A stretch of DNA of 64,000 nucleotides from Monilinia fructicola (lineage: Eukaryota; Ascomycota; Leotiomycetes; Helotiales; Sclerotiniaceae): NCBI GenBank assembly GCA_008692225.1, contig VICG01000006.1, positions 687,501 through 751,500 on the forward strand. Direction: 5' to 3'. Positions within the stretch are counted from its first letter, which is position 1. The number at the start of each line of letters is the position of its first letter. The notes under the pieces were generated by a model that made no database searches, was not told where the DNA came from, and worked only from the letters and a program-made list of their open reading frames with translations. Position numbers and translations under genes: made by a program. Positions 1-11,499 of the stretch are shown one piece after another.

Positions 1-11
1 GCAAAACTCGT

Positions 12-1021
12 GTGACGAAGCAACCCATTAGCCCTCCTCTAAATCCTCTTCCACCAACCATTTTCTCTCATCCTCTTGCACAATACAACATACCTCTGAT
101 AAAACACATACTCTCCATCTTCCGCCAACAGAGCACCTTCAGAAAGCGAGAGTCACGAACTAGTCTCCTACAGAAATTGGTGAGAATAGAACTTAGACGA
201 ACAAGCATTGAACGAGAAACTTTGTCTCAACTTCTTCGTCGTGGATCTCTTATAACGAGGGCGGCTGTGAAAGCAGGTCCACAGAACGAAGATGAAGATG
301 GAGAACTCTTGGAGAAGGGAGAGGATAGGGAGTGTGAAGTTTGTTTGGAGGTTTTGTCGGCGGAAAGTTTTCGGCAGCAACTGACTGAAAGTAAATGCAA
401 GCACGAGACACATATTTGTACCCCGTGTTTGAGGAAGGCAATCATTGCAAACGTGGAGACTAATCCGTGGGACAAGATACCTTGTCCATTTTCCGGCTGC
501 AAAAACATATTGAAGCCGGCTATGATTAGAAAGTATCTTCAGGAGAACTACTTGAGAAGTATCGAGCATTCAAATGCCTAAATCTACAGCTATCTTGGAG
601 ACTAATTTCAGCACAGTTATAGCGACTACATTGCCACGTTTAAGATCCGCAATCTACGGAACTTCAGATGGTGTTTAAACCTCGAATGTGGAGCTGGCCA
701 AGTCCACGATGAGGGAAGAAAGAACTTGAGGGTGATCTGCCATGCGTGTGAGTCAGAGAGCTGCTTCCTACATCAAATTCCTCGAGATGGGGGAAAGACA
801 TGTAGGGACTGCGACGAAATTCAAGAGATGTCAGATGCAAAAGCACTTATTGGCACGAAGCCATGCCCAAGATGTAAAGCACCAACCGTCATGGTCCCAC
901 TTGGATGTGGCAGCGCGGAATGTAAGTAGACAGTCACTCTCAAGCTCATGAATTGTACTGATATCGATCCCGCATAGGTTACTGTGGATATTACTGGCGT
1001 AATTTCTCAGACTTCGATTGA
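12..1021 (+). pseudogene. RBR-type (RING-IBR-RING) E3 ubiquitin ligase, short and probably frame-broken
   Basis: Seen: the first exon (12-581) encodes a RING1-like cysteine cluster with CEVCLEVL near residue 108, then CKH, CTPC and CPFSGC. A later segment (about 630-922) encodes an IBR-like part (FRWCLNLECG, CHACESESC) and a second RING start (KPCPRCKAP). A GTAAGT intron near 923-977 joins it to a last exon reading GYCGYYWRNFSDFD and a stop at 1021. Known: RBR ligases pass ubiquitin through a RING2 cysteine. Odd: the join between 545 and 630 does not work in one frame. A shift of one base near 550 would allow an intron from 558 to about 621; as written, the first exon reads into a stop at 581. 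The RING2 is very short and no catalytic cysteine is assured. Read as a decayed or mis-sequenced small RBR protein. Confidence 0.6.
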
Positions 1022-1659
1022 CAATGGTTTTCAAAATAGCGAAATAGATTAATGAAGATAAAAATTTGATATACTCCAAAGAAATTGACTTCAACAGATT
1101 TAATTGATATTTTGATATCGAGAAAGTTGAGCTAATTAATAAATCGATTGGCTACAATGTGAGTTGACAATCAATTCGCAACTAAGAAAAATTAGGGCCA
1201 TCAAAGTCCGTTCACAAACATAAACTTTCCACACTTGCGGAGTTCTTTGGGAGTTTTTGGGTGACAACGAATATTCCAAGATGAAGCCAATACCAGAATC
1301 TATGTTACAATAAATAAGTAGCACGCAATCAAATTAATAGCTGCATCCATCACTACAGAGAACACCATTGAATTAAACGAACAGATTTCGGTAGCACTAA
1401 GATATACTAGATCAATCCCCGAAAAGCTAGTCCTTAGCTTCCCAATATACTGCATAATGTAGTCTGCATTATACCAGTGCGGGTCAGCGGGTCTTCCTTA
1501 GTCTCCTCCTAGTCAACATAAACTATGACGTCTAAGATATGGAACTATTTAGGATAAAGCTTGCAAGCTCTGTAAAGCTATCATTGACAACCCCTCTCGA
1601 CAATATACTTCAACTCGCCTTCATATCAACACACCATCAATATAAATCAATCACCAAGC
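1022..1659. other. Intergenic, AT-rich; no gene seen
   Basis: No convincing coding frame. The last 100 bases hold the likely promoter of the MAPEG gene, including a TATA-like tract (AATATAAATC) about 20 bases before its start codon. Confidence 0.5.
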
Positions 1660-2242
1660 ATGTCTGGCCTCTTTGATACAACCCGCAACTTCTCCCTCTA
1701 CGGTGTAAGAGTGGTAACCTACTCCCAGACAACGCTGAGTTTTAACACACAAACAGATCCCCGCAGCATGGCTACTTGCTCATATCCCTCATATATACGC
1801 CGCCACCGCAACTAAATCTTTCGATAATCGTTCTCCCAGAGATTTCACAAAGAGCCTTGAATCTAATCAAAGCATTGATAAAGCTGTATTTCCATTCACG
1901 TCTGCCCTCTGCATGTCCAGTGAAAAGCTAACATCCCCACAGAAAAAGAATCGTGTTCGTCGCGCCCATGCCGCTGGAGCGAATGGTTACGAAAACGTTG
2001 GACTATTTGCTTCAGCTGTCGTAGCAGGAAACGTCGCAGGGATTTCTCATTCCACACTCAATGCTCTTACTGGAGGGTATCTAATCAGTCGTGTGGTGTA
2101 TAATTTCATCTATATCAATAATGAGAGCCAAGGAGCTGCCGCAACCAGAAGTTTGGCATTCATTGTCGGAATTGGACATATTTTCACATTGTTCATCAAG
2201 AGTGGAAATCTCTTGAAAGATAAGGCTGCGAATTTATTGTAG
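1660..2242 (+). CDS. MAPEG-family integral membrane protein
   Basis: Two exons, 1660-1704 and 1757-2242, with a canonical GTAAGA...ACAG intron, give 176 residues starting MSGLFDTTRNFSLYG. Seen: a hydrophobic N-terminal helix (IPAAWLLAHIPHIYA), a basic loop, then the conserved RAHAAGANGYENVGLFASAV stretch and two or three further hydrophobic helices. The Arg-Ala-His/Glu-Asn pattern and size fit the MAPEG family, whose members include membrane glutathione transferases and eicosanoid enzymes. In fungi these small proteins sit in endomembranes and are thought to conjugate or reduce lipophilic compounds; the substrate cannot be read here. The start was chosen because the upstream exon splices in frame and restores the first helix. 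Confidence 0.8.
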
Positions 2243-3884
2243 ATGGACGAGGAATCGATTACCTTGACGGATCTGTGGAATCTTGAAGATACTCAAACAA
2301 TATCACGCTGTATATCCATGTAAGATAATAAAGGTGGCTGCTGATAGCATTAGTGAGACGCTTCTAAGGCTTCGAGTGATTTGTTTTTCAGAATTGAGGG
2401 CATCTTTCGACAACCTTCGGTGCTTTGTGAATGCAAAGAACATCGTATGTTGAAACCCAAATTTATGACCACTGGCAAATAAAAGTTGGAACCACGAAGT
2501 AATAAGGTGAATGCTCAAGCTGATAGGAGAGCTTTCTCCCACATGACGCTTCGCCTGAACAATGGCGATTGTGAAACAGTCATCTTTGACCTCCAGGGAA
2601 GAATCCAGATGGACCACGAATCCGAGACACCAGTAAGTATCCTTATTTCGCTTCCCGAGTGAGATAAATGTATTTTTTTCAAATGGATGTAAGTTGTCGA
2701 AGAATATGAACTTAGCTACTCTGGCAGCAAGACAACCATCCAAGAAAAAGGGTTCTGTAAGCTTTGAACCTAAAGCTTTATGTATTTTCAGCTGACTGAC
2801 ACTAACAGAAGCGTTCCAAAGTCGTAGGTATGTCTCGCATCGCTGAGACCAAAAGCGTTTGTCTCCCGCTGCGAAACAAACAGCAGGTCCACAAGCGAAT
2901 CGTCGAGATCCTCCGTTTGAGAGCAGTCACAAGCTATTTTAAACATTCCCATATCTTAAAACTTCTCTACCAGTTTAAAAACATCCTATTGGCGTATAGT
3001 AAAGACAAAGACGTACAATAAGAAGTGGAATTCCTTCATGACCTTCAAGAAGGTATTGTTTTATATGAAGCACTTGATGAAGGGACTCAAGACATGGCCC
3101 TGCCATGAACGAACCGGAATAGAACATTTGACTGAGGGTGACTTGTGGTGGAATGATGGGGAAACATGTGAAAATTCTAATGGGAAGGGGAATATGGCCT
3201 TCTGTTATGAAGGACTTGGAGAAATTTGATAGTAAAGAGGAGAGTGATGGACAGTGAGGTTAACTTGATTCTTAGATGATATCGTTGAACGGGCTGATGT
3301 AAGTATTGCTTATGGGATGAATGGCCAAAGAAAATCTCCCACCAGTGGAATGGAAAGCCCTAGCCCCTGGACAAGAAATGATCTTTTGAAATTGAAGATC
3401 TGATTCCAAATATGATGAATGATTGAAGACAATTTACAAGAAGGTTGTTTGCTGCTTATTAGGTACACCGCCTTTCCCGCTAGTGCATAGATGGCAGAAT
3501 AAATCCGGCAAATCTTTGACCGCCCAGTGATTCTGAGTAATTGTTTCGAATGTATACGCCAAATTTGGTGGTAATCGATCCTTACCATCAGATCACCGGT
3601 GGATATCAAGATAATAAATATAGTAAGTCATTAACTAATCTGGAACTCATTGACTCATATATATGACATCCACAATAGTTGCCAATAGTTGATCTTGCGC
3701 TGATAAATGATGCGATTCCCTAACGTTAATACAGTAAGTACTGTTATCGAGTAGCTTCGGATGCATACCCAGTAAGGGGCTTGATAAGGTGAATGTATCC
3801 AATCGTTCAAGGCAATCAAACTGAGGAAGGAGAAGAAGAGCTATAATTGCCAGGTAGCTTTGCTACACAAGAAAAGAAAGAGAA
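2243..3884. other. Gene-poor stretch, probably decayed sequence
   Basis: Several open frames of 60-146 codons occur on both strands (longest on the minus strand, 2303-2743), but none matches a family I recognise or chains through plausible introns. Plus-strand fragments near 2830-3230 look like remnants of coding sequence broken by stops. It borders a retroelement relic, so it may be part of the same decayed insertion zone. Confidence 0.4.
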
Positions 3885-5099
3885 TTGTCAAGGAGACAGG
3901 AAACGATCCTCAGAGCAGAGTGCATTGCTAGGAAGAGCATGTCACTACGCAATCACGTAAATGTACCCGTCTCGAGAAATCAAGGAAATGTAAGAAAGAA
4001 AAGAGAAAAGAGAAAAGAGGAAGGGAAAACAGAATACTCAAAAGATTTGTTGCTCGAGGGAAGAAAAGTACACGCCATCAAGCTCAAGTCGAGGCGAAGA
4101 TTCGGGATTTGGAAGACAATTAGGAAAGTTGAAACAAGAAACAGCAGGACGTACTAAACACATGAAGCAAATAAGATGCAGAAACTCTCAAACATATGGC
4201 TCCCTCAAATTCTAGCACATCAAGTGAAAAATCATCAAGCTTCAACTCGCTATCCTCATCCGATTCCTAGACATCCGACGAAGAACGTCCACAGAAGAAG
4301 AAGCGGAAGACGCTAGGCAAAAATTGAGTGTCATTCTAAATCAACCTGCACTAAAACTCAAGAAGCTAGAAGCAAAGCTTGTCAACAAGGAAAGAAAGTG
4401 AGAAAGTCATACAACCATCCACAAAGCTGGTCCTAGATGTGCGAGACGAAGTCATCGCAAAAGGTTACCAAACGAATCGTCATGACCTGATATCATTAGC
4501 ACAAGAAACATGGGAGAGTATTACCAGTAAATGGAATGCCATACGCGGTAACAGAAGTAATGGAGCTGGAAGTCGAGAGAGAGCGCCCAAGCTGTATGCA
4601 GTCAAAGTGGCGGGAGTAGCAACGCAAGGCGTTACGCATTCCCCGTTCGAACCAAGGAACCTCAAGGATCATACGAGGCCGAACGAAAAAGATGTGCAGA
4701 CAATAACCTCTTTTTGATATGCAAGAAATCAGGACATATCGCGAACTTTTGTTTAGATAAATGACCAGACCAGAACAGCAACGGACAAATACAAAATCAG
4801 ATCGGAGATCTAAGATTACGACTGAGGATGTAACGACGGCAGAGGAAAAATGTTCGGATCGGTAGCTCATGCTGCATGCTATTCGGCCAGATGTGAGAAA
4901 TCATGCAGCAGTTGACAACAGAAGTAACATTTTCAAACATTTTGACGTGAAGGAAGAGGCTCTAATTGACTCGGGATGCATAAGAAATCTTTTATCACTA
5001 TTTTCCTATAGGCGAATAGGACTTGATCCCAGGCTAGAGGGAAGAGTGACCAAGCTGGCAGATGAACAATACTTCACCTCTGTGGAGCTCATAACTTGA
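3885..5099 (+). mobile_element. Degenerate Ty3/gypsy-type retrotransposon, Gag to protease part
   Basis: Seen: a basic lysine/arginine-rich stretch (about 3990-4330), then a Gag-like segment (4379-4717). In another frame follows a zinc-knuckle-like motif around 4698-4752 (CADNNLFLICKKSGHIANFC), where Phe occupies the first cysteine position of the CX2CX4HX4C knuckle. Further on, about 4950-5095, comes a retropepsin-like start with the D-S-G triad (ALIDSGCIRNLLS) followed by RRIGLDPRLEGRVTKLAD. This order is that of fungal Ty3/gypsy elements. Frame changes, stops and the lost knuckle cysteine show a dead copy. No reverse transcriptase, integrase or LTR was found downstream, so it is truncated. 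Confidence 0.65.
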
Positions 5100-6360
5100 T
5101 GATACAACTCACAGGTGCAGATGATCAAAGAACGCAAAGTACTCATCCCTTCCAATACCAGATATAAAGAGTTTCGAATATTTTCTGGGGTATGACTAAC
5201 CACAGTGGAACAAAATGCAGCTGGGCTGAAGCGACATGGACCCTGTCAAAATGGGTGAATAAGGATCACATCGATGATCCAGAACACTGCCATGAAGACA
5301 TTGAGATGAGCCAAAAAGCTTTCATGGTACATTAGCGAGTTGGTACAAACTACGAAGCAAGGTAGACGCAGGGTTTAAAACCTGGTGGGTGGTGGGTCTA
5401 AATGGTAAGCACCAAAACAGGACTCAATGAGCTGCTGCCAGAGTATTTGAAGGAATAAGCTGTTCTCCAAAACCGGATGAGCAGCCTGTAATAAACCAAG
5501 TGAGTTGAGCCGTGGGTTTTTTTGAGAATTCGGCGATCTAAGCTTGTTGTATATCAATGTAGAGTTTTCTTATAATGATAGATATTTGGCATGGACGTGT
5601 GGAAATTATAGAGTATTGGTTGAGCGTGTGTCTTCATAAAGTTTCATGCGCTATGCGCCGCAGCTAATCAACAACCCAACAGTTGGCCTTTCAATACGTA
5701 TTATGAAATTTGCCGCAACAAGTAGGTATCCGTGCCGTCTTAATTTCTAAAAAGTTTGGAGCATGTAAGTATGGGCTAGTTCTGTATGCCCCACTGCCGG
5801 ATCAATATAGTGAGTCTCATAAGCACACTTTTTCTCATCCAGCCGCGTTCGCTTATGGTGAGATGGGCGGGTTGTATGAATGTCTGTTTGAGCCCATATA
5901 CAGTAGACAGATCCATGGCACAGTTTTCCATAAAATACTCATGTACGAAAATATTTGTTAACGACTCAAATCAGCGTGTGCACATTGGTTTATAGCTGAT
6001 CGGATCCGCAGAACATGATTCATGGGGTGCCTTTGATTGCCTGGCAAGAAGTCAACATTGGGTGAAATTTATCTAGTTACCTATCTACCTTCTAACTGTT
6101 GTTGAAGCTTCGGCAGTTGTTCCTTTCATGATTTTTAGAGAATCATAGTGTCTTGGGATTTTCCCCGAACAGCAGCTTCACATCCCGTCGACAAATTGGA
6201 GAAGGGTAGGATTCCCACGACGCCGGAGAATCAATACTCTAGCTAAAAGGCAGAAGTTGAATGTAGCCAACCAAAAGATCATGAGCCTATCCTCAAGAGG
6301 AAGCACATATTTACAACATCGACTCCCTAGAATCTCCCACAAATGCTCATGGGCTGTCGG
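5100..6360. other. No supported gene
   Basis: Open frames of up to 83 codons (for example 5710-5961 plus) have no recognisable motif. The stretch lies between two relics and looks like decayed sequence. Confidence 0.4.
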
Positions 6361-7200
6361 TCAGTCCTAGGCTTCACGCTCTTCTCTTGTGTTAAGAGTG
6401 ACTTGTTCATAGTGGTTCTAGGTAGTCAGGATCATTTAAGTATCCTACTATATGCTCTCGATAACACCATCACTGCCAATGTGATACCTGTAAGTCTTCC
6501 TTAACTTCCTGTATTGTGGCAATCGTTTGGCTGACAGAATCATTCAGGTAGTCGTGGTCTTGGATATGTTCGGAAGTAGCGACCAGATCGCATGATTCCC
6601 TGTTGGGTAAGCCGTTGCAACTGCGGCCATCTTTACTACCCGAGAGCTCTGCTAATACCAAATACAGTTTCCTGATCGGAGGTATCGCAGCCACCCTTCC
6701 AAATGGCAAGCTCTATGGTCTCTTCAACGCAAAGACCGTCTATCTGGGCTCAGTGGTGATGTAGAAATTTCGGGTGTTATCAGCCCTGGTATTTTGGGGG
6801 CTGCCCACTGGCCCTTATTAGAGCTACTCGATCTGTGAGTGGTGTTGTTCTCAGGATGCATGCTTTTACTAACGCGGTGTTGGATAAGTGCAAAGGGACC
6901 TGCTGTCTTGTTCATCATTAACAAATAGTAGCGCAGCAGAATGGTGGGATTATCCTTTGCAGGGGCATTGCAACTGTTCATCAACCTCGCTTTGAAAAGC
7001 CTCCAAGAAGTCATTCCGGGTATCACTGGACGAGATCTGGAAACTGCAGTTCTGAGTATAAGCCGTAATTTCTTTGAGACTTGTACCCGTGAGCAAGCTT
7101 GAATGCTATAAAGTTTTTCCGTAAGGAAGATATAGGTAGCCATCTTGTCATTATCTATCGTCAGCTGACTTGTATAGATCCATCCCCTCTCAGGTAGCAC
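6361..7200 (+). pseudogene. Relic of an MFS drug/toxin efflux transporter
   Basis: Seen on the plus strand: GFTLFSC and the TM1 signature ILLYALDNTITANVIP around 6370-6480, an intron-like GTAAGT after it, then DMFGSSDQIA followed by a TGA where the family has a tryptophan, FLIGGIAATLPNGKLYGLFNAKTV near 6665-6745, and EISGVISPGIL. After a large gap the C-terminal part appears near 6955-7090 (residues resembling GALQLFINLALKSLQ, ending with NFFETCTREQA in broken frames). Known: fungal DHA1/DHA2-type MFS exporters have ALDNTI in TM1 and this C-terminal periplasmic segment. Most of the middle of the 12-14 helix protein is missing and several stops are present, so it is a dead copy with an internal deletion. 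Confidence 0.7.
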
Positions 7201-7452
7201 TTTCTGCTAATCGTCCTATTATTGTTTTTAATTGTACGTGAAGATTTATCCATGATATATCAACAACGATATGCTGAACAAATATAGCGACGCAAATTAC
7301 ATCCAAATTGATTTTGAATCAGCACACTCGCTTCTGTCTGAAGAAGTCCCACACCACTTCCCAAGGAGTGAAGGAGTGGGGAAGTTTTTGGCGGCAAACT
7401 ACGCGATAATAGATATATAAATTCAGAATATGGCACAATCTACAACAAACAG
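7201..7452. other. Intergenic upstream of the tRNA gene
   Basis: AT-rich, without coding sequence; nothing distinctive except that it directly precedes tRNA-Asp. Confidence 0.4.
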
Positions 7453-7538
7453 TCTTTGATGGTCTAACGGTCATGATTTCCGCTTGTCATTAACTTAACA
7501 AGTCGCGGGAGACCGGGGTTCGACTCCCCGTCAGAGAG
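7453..7538 (+). tRNA. tRNA-Asp(GTC) with a 14-nt intron
   Basis: The acceptor stem TCTTTGA pairs fully with TCAGAGA (one G-U pair), followed by discriminator G at 7538. The anticodon stem TCCGC/GCGGG, the GAGAC variable region and the T arm CCGGG/CCCCG around TTCGACT are all present. The anticodon GTC is at 7486-7488. A 14-nt insertion at 7490-7503, one base 3' of the anticodon, is in the standard position of eukaryotic nuclear tRNA introns. Intron bases ACAAGT can pair with the anticodon-loop side, as expected for the splicing endonuclease. The mature RNA would be 72 nt before CCA addition. A TTTT run follows downstream. Confidence 0.93.
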
Positions 7539-8168
7539 TTCATAATGCGGATTTTCTGAATCTCATGTCAACCATATTTTTGTTTCTGTTTTCATTTTTT
7601 TTTCGAAACCCTTACCTTTTTGTTTTAGATGGTGGATATGTTGTTGTGAGGTGGGGGTTTAGCGAGGTGGGGTAACCTTTTTGCATTTTAAGTGGGGCAA
7701 TGTGTGCAGAAGAGACAAATACATATTAAATTTTTCAATACCATTTATTATGTAAGATTACAAAACAGTCTATATATACCTATCGTGTAGATAGTTTTCA
7801 AGTAGTGAACCCTCCATTAGGGAAGTTATATGAAGATCCAATGTCAACATTAGTTATTATTAAAACAACATATTTCTATAATAGGGGTTTGGAATGAGAG
7901 TATTATAACTCATGATCAACCCATAGCGAGCCTGGCAATGCAAGTGCCAAGCGAAGAAGTCTTCAAAGGGCATCGAGTGAAGCGAAGTGTATCATCATCA
8001 GCATAGCAAAGGTTGCCGTTGTGGAAAGGTGTCATGCAATACCCGGTGCATATAATGCTTAGCTTGAGATCGAGAGTGCCTTGCTGCAATATTGCAAGAC
8101 GTAACTCAAGTCTTCAAAGGACCGGTAATGGAAAGGGTTTCGTCAAATACAATATTTCTTTCCTGGGA
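7539..8168. other. Intergenic; no gene seen
   Basis: AT-rich, with a T-rich tract just after the tRNA gene. It contains the 3' flank of the rhodopsin-domain gene on the minus strand. Confidence 0.4.
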
Positions 8169-9497
8169 CTATTCCGGCTTGCTGGTCGCCGAGCTCTTCG
8201 GCTCTGTGATCATTCGCTCCTGACTCTCTGCACGATTGAGGTAATCGCTCAACTCTTGGGCTTTAAATACAGGAACAGTCATGACTGCGACGTTTTTACC
8301 GCCAACGCCATTGGAGAAATGAGAAGAGCCGCCAGTGTTGGGTTTGTATCTTCTTCCCGAGGTATTGAGTCGGTAACTCGAGATGGTGCCTCTTGAAGTG
8401 TCCGTTATGACATGCGGTGCCGGGACGAGACTATCGATGATGGATTTGGAGAATGGAATGCAGGATAATATGACGGCGAAAGAAGCGTGTAAATTTGTCA
8501 CTAGTGCCAAGTTGAATGAGTCCCAGGTATAGTTCGTAGAATTGATGGTGCCGTAAAGGTAGATTAAGCGGAGGACGAGAAGTGGTAAAGTCCTGCAAAC
8601 ACAGACAAAATCAGCCATGCGTCTTTGAAACGTGCACAGAGGCAGAAAGAGGAAGAGAAATAATGACAAATCTTACAGGAGATTGGGCGAGAATAAAAGT
8701 GTTGTGAGCCACTTCTTGGATTCATTCATCTTCAGGCCACTGAGAATATATATTGGAAGTAGACCGACAAGCAATTGGGTCAAGGCGTCCACTATCACGT
8801 TGACTGTCCAGAATGCCGCCTGGTTGATATTAGCTTCACAAAAAACATCCACCTCAAGTTAGACTCAGAAATCCTTACAAGATTAATACATTCTGGGGCA
8901 CGAAAGATCCATGGATCTGGAAAATGACATTGCAAAAGAATAACAATGATACTGATAAAACTCCATGCCGTTACACAAACAATGCTTCCATGAACCACTC
9001 GTTGCTTAGTACTTCCTTCTCCCGTGAGACAAATGAAGAAGCAAAGACTTGAGAGTTTGGAGAGGAATATCGCCAGAGTATACATGATGTTACCAGCATA
9101 TTGGGCCTGTAAGTCGTCAACCACTGTTGATGACTCAAAGCATCCGGATCATCTTACAATGTAAAAGCGATTTAGTTCACTTGGGGGAATGGCGTCTTGG
9201 TTTTGCCCAAGTCCATACGCAACTTGTTCTGATGTGCATATACATTGAGCTACCGATAACAACTAATATGGCGGGAAATGGTAAGCGCGGATCATGAAGA
9301 GACGCCCGTCAAAAACGAAGAGAGATGCAGGTACATACCATGGCGACGAGCCCCAAATAATCATCGATTTGGAGTTTATGAATCGTCCCATACTTGGTAT
9401 AAACTTTTGCTAAAGCTATAACAACCATCGGTGCTAACACAATCCACATAGCAACATTCAGAAGCGGACCATGGTTGTCTGGTGTTACAACAGCCAT
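8169..9497 (-). CDS. Fungal rhodopsin-domain (Pth11-like) integral membrane protein
   Basis: About five exons on the minus strand chain from MAVVTPDNHGPLLNVAMW at 9497 to a stop at 8169. Seen in order: a first helix (VAMWIVLAPMVVIALAKVY), a polar turn with QIDDYLGLVAMVCTCI, an exon with YGLGQNQDAIPPSELNRFY, then YAGNIMYTLAIFLSKLSSLCFFICL, helices around WSFISIIVILLQCHF and FWTVNVIVDALTQLLVGLLPIYIL, and a last pair in the final exon (ALPLLVLRLIYLY). A hydrophilic tail of about 90 residues follows. The D-D/W, Y-x-x-G-x-G-Q-H/N and K-S-L-C patterns fit the fungal rhodopsin-like domain found in Pth11-related putative receptors of the plasma membrane. Ligand unknown. An upstream in-frame methionine exists, but this start keeps helix 1 intact. 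Confidence 0.8.
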
Positions 9498-10365
9498 GTC
9501 ACTGTAAAGTCTCGCTACTCTTCGGCTTTGCCTGTGGCTCGATGGTGATTGAAGACTTAGAAAGTTCACCAGATCGATATGCTGCTCCAGTTGATGACAA
9601 GAATTTCGTTCAGGAACAGAACACAAGATATTGGTAGCACTGCTCTCGAGAAATCAACACATACCTTCCCAAACGCTGCTCTTGCTATCTGAGTCTTTTG
9701 TCCCAAGAAGAATCATTTTTAAGATATCACTATGAACAATCAGTACTGAGGAGATATCTTATTCGAGTAGAATAACATCAGAGTATTTGGAATGCAAGGG
9801 TCCTGAGATGTATGGTATTTACTGTGCCTCATTTACCACCTCTGCCGAATTCGTTCTCGGAAGTTATTCCCCCGTCCACTAAACTGTTTGCCATTGAATG
9901 ACTTTGCTTAATACAATAATGCCTATGTACCTGCTAAGACCTGGATTTGTAGTAAATATAACTTTTGGGAGTGGAATTTGTTGCCAATGATGAATTTCAT
10001 TAGTTGGATTTAATTAGGGCGCCTCCTGGGCATCATTAGTTTAGGGAGAACATACTAGTGCGAGATCAAACTGGGTTCTTGGATCTTATTTTGCTCCATC
10101 TAATGCCGTTGGAGTTTCAGGCTTCAAGAGATCTACACCTGGAGAGTTTTGGCTAACGTTGGGCGCAAGTCGAATTTGAGTTCCTTTGATTTATCCCCGA
10201 GTAAATTGACTTCGGAAACGTCCTGCCTGTATTTCATGGTTCTATCTGTAATAATCCAGGATTAATGGCATATACCTGCGTCTGTTTGGATATTCTCTCA
10301 TAATGCAACCTTCAATTAACCCGGCTGTTGGTGAGGCTTGATATTATACCAACCATTGAAGCTTA
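9498..10365. other. Intergenic between convergent ends and starts; no gene seen
   Basis: AT-rich, without a recognisable gene. It holds the promoter of the rhodopsin-domain gene (right of 9497) and the 3' flank of the methyltransferase gene. Confidence 0.4.
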
Positions 10366-11067
10366 TTACTCGGCAGTTTTGCGTACGGTAATGTAATAAT
10401 GCGGCTCCAGATCACACTCTGCCTCTGGAGGTCCTTGAAATGGTACCATATCTGTCTTCACTACCTCAAATCTGACCTTTCGCAGTAGATTAACCCATCC
10501 ATTTCTGATATACAGAAGATTCCCGATTCGTTTGCCCATAAACGTATGCTCAATACCCCTTGCGCACTCTCCATCATCATCAAACATCCAAGGCTCAGTT
10601 GGGAAGTCTTCAGCCAGCATGGTCCCAATGAATATGTAGCCGCCAGGAGCAATCCACTGCGACCATTTCCCAGCAGCTATAATCATCTCTCCACGAGACA
10701 AATGAAACAAGGAGAATATCACAAGGGCTCCTTGGAATTGAAATGGTGTCTCCGGGGAAAATTCAAGCATGTTGATCAGCTCGAACGTTCCGCCAGGAAC
10801 CTGTCGCTTGCTTAGTTCAATCATGACGGGTGAGAAATCTATGCCATGCAGCTTGCGGCCGCTGCTAACAACGAGACGGGATGTCGGGATGCCAGTTCCA
10901 CTGCCGATGTCGAGGACAGCCGTGTCATGACTCGTGGGCAGAAGACGTAAGCTTTCAGTAACAAAGGATATGAGCCCCTCATCATGTCCGAAGCTCTTCT
11001 CGTATCTAGTTCCCAAGTTGTCATAGAAATCTGCTTCTGGGTTGATGGGTGCCATTTCAACAATCAA
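10366..11067 (-). CDS. Class I SAM-dependent methyltransferase
   Basis: A single uninterrupted frame of 233 residues. Seen: motif I VLDIGSGTGIPTSRLV (about residues 50-65) that binds S-adenosylmethionine, an acidic end of beta-2 with GIDFSPVMIELSKRQ, and LVIFSLFHL with WIAPGGYIFIG as the later strand/helix elements of the Rossmann fold. The length and layout match the methyltransferase domain 11/25 group. Fungal members methylate small molecules, sometimes in secondary-metabolite pathways, but no acceptor motif allows a substrate call. A second methionine lies four codons in (MAPINPEADFY); either start is possible. It is divergent from the neighbouring permease across about 430 bases. Confidence 0.85.
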   Translation of the reverse strand: MIVEMAPINPEADFYDNLGTRYEKSFGHDEGLISFVTESLRLLPTSHDTAVLDIGSGTGIPTSRLVVSSGRKLHGIDFSPVMIELSKRQVPGGTFELINMLEFSPETPFQFQGALVIFSLFHLSRGEMIIAAGKWSQWIAPGGYIFIGTMLAEDFPTEPWMFDDDGECARGIEHTFMGKRIGNLLYIRNGWVNLLRKVRFEVVKTDMVPFQGPPEAECDLEPHYYITVRKTAE

Positions 11068-11499
11068 TTGTGACTCCAGATGATTTTATGGTATGAAATA
11101 GAAGAACAATCATTCTTCTGGCCGACCAGATAAGATATGGATAGATACATCCGATTGTTTAAGTCAGTGTTCCGTTTCGGTTGCCCTGTTGATAAGCCAT
11201 GGAAATTATGGAATCCCCTGTCAATAGTGCAAATTAGCTTCCGTGTCCACGCAAGGATCGGAACAAAGGGGGGCCAAGCTCGGACAAGTAGCGATCAACG
11301 CGGGCGACGCAGCGGGCCATTTTTGTATCTAAGTAGTGGGGCAAGAGTTTAGCTCCAACGGTTGTGTCTAATTCTACATCAAAAAGTAGAACATGGATCG
11401 CTGTAAAAGCAGTTTGGATATTGAGCGAGTCCCCTCGTTCCTATACATCCGAAACACTTTTCTTTCTTTGAAGTGCTGTTTGTTGTTTTACAAAACAAC
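11068..11499. promoter_or_regulatory. Shared divergent promoter region, methyltransferase / permease
   Basis: A 432-base interval between two divergently starting genes; it must hold both promoters. No defined operator was recognised. Confidence 0.45.

Noticed and set aside
2303..2743. 146-codon minus-strand frame
   Set aside because: No domain, no splice partners, and it lies in a decayed region; length alone is not enough.
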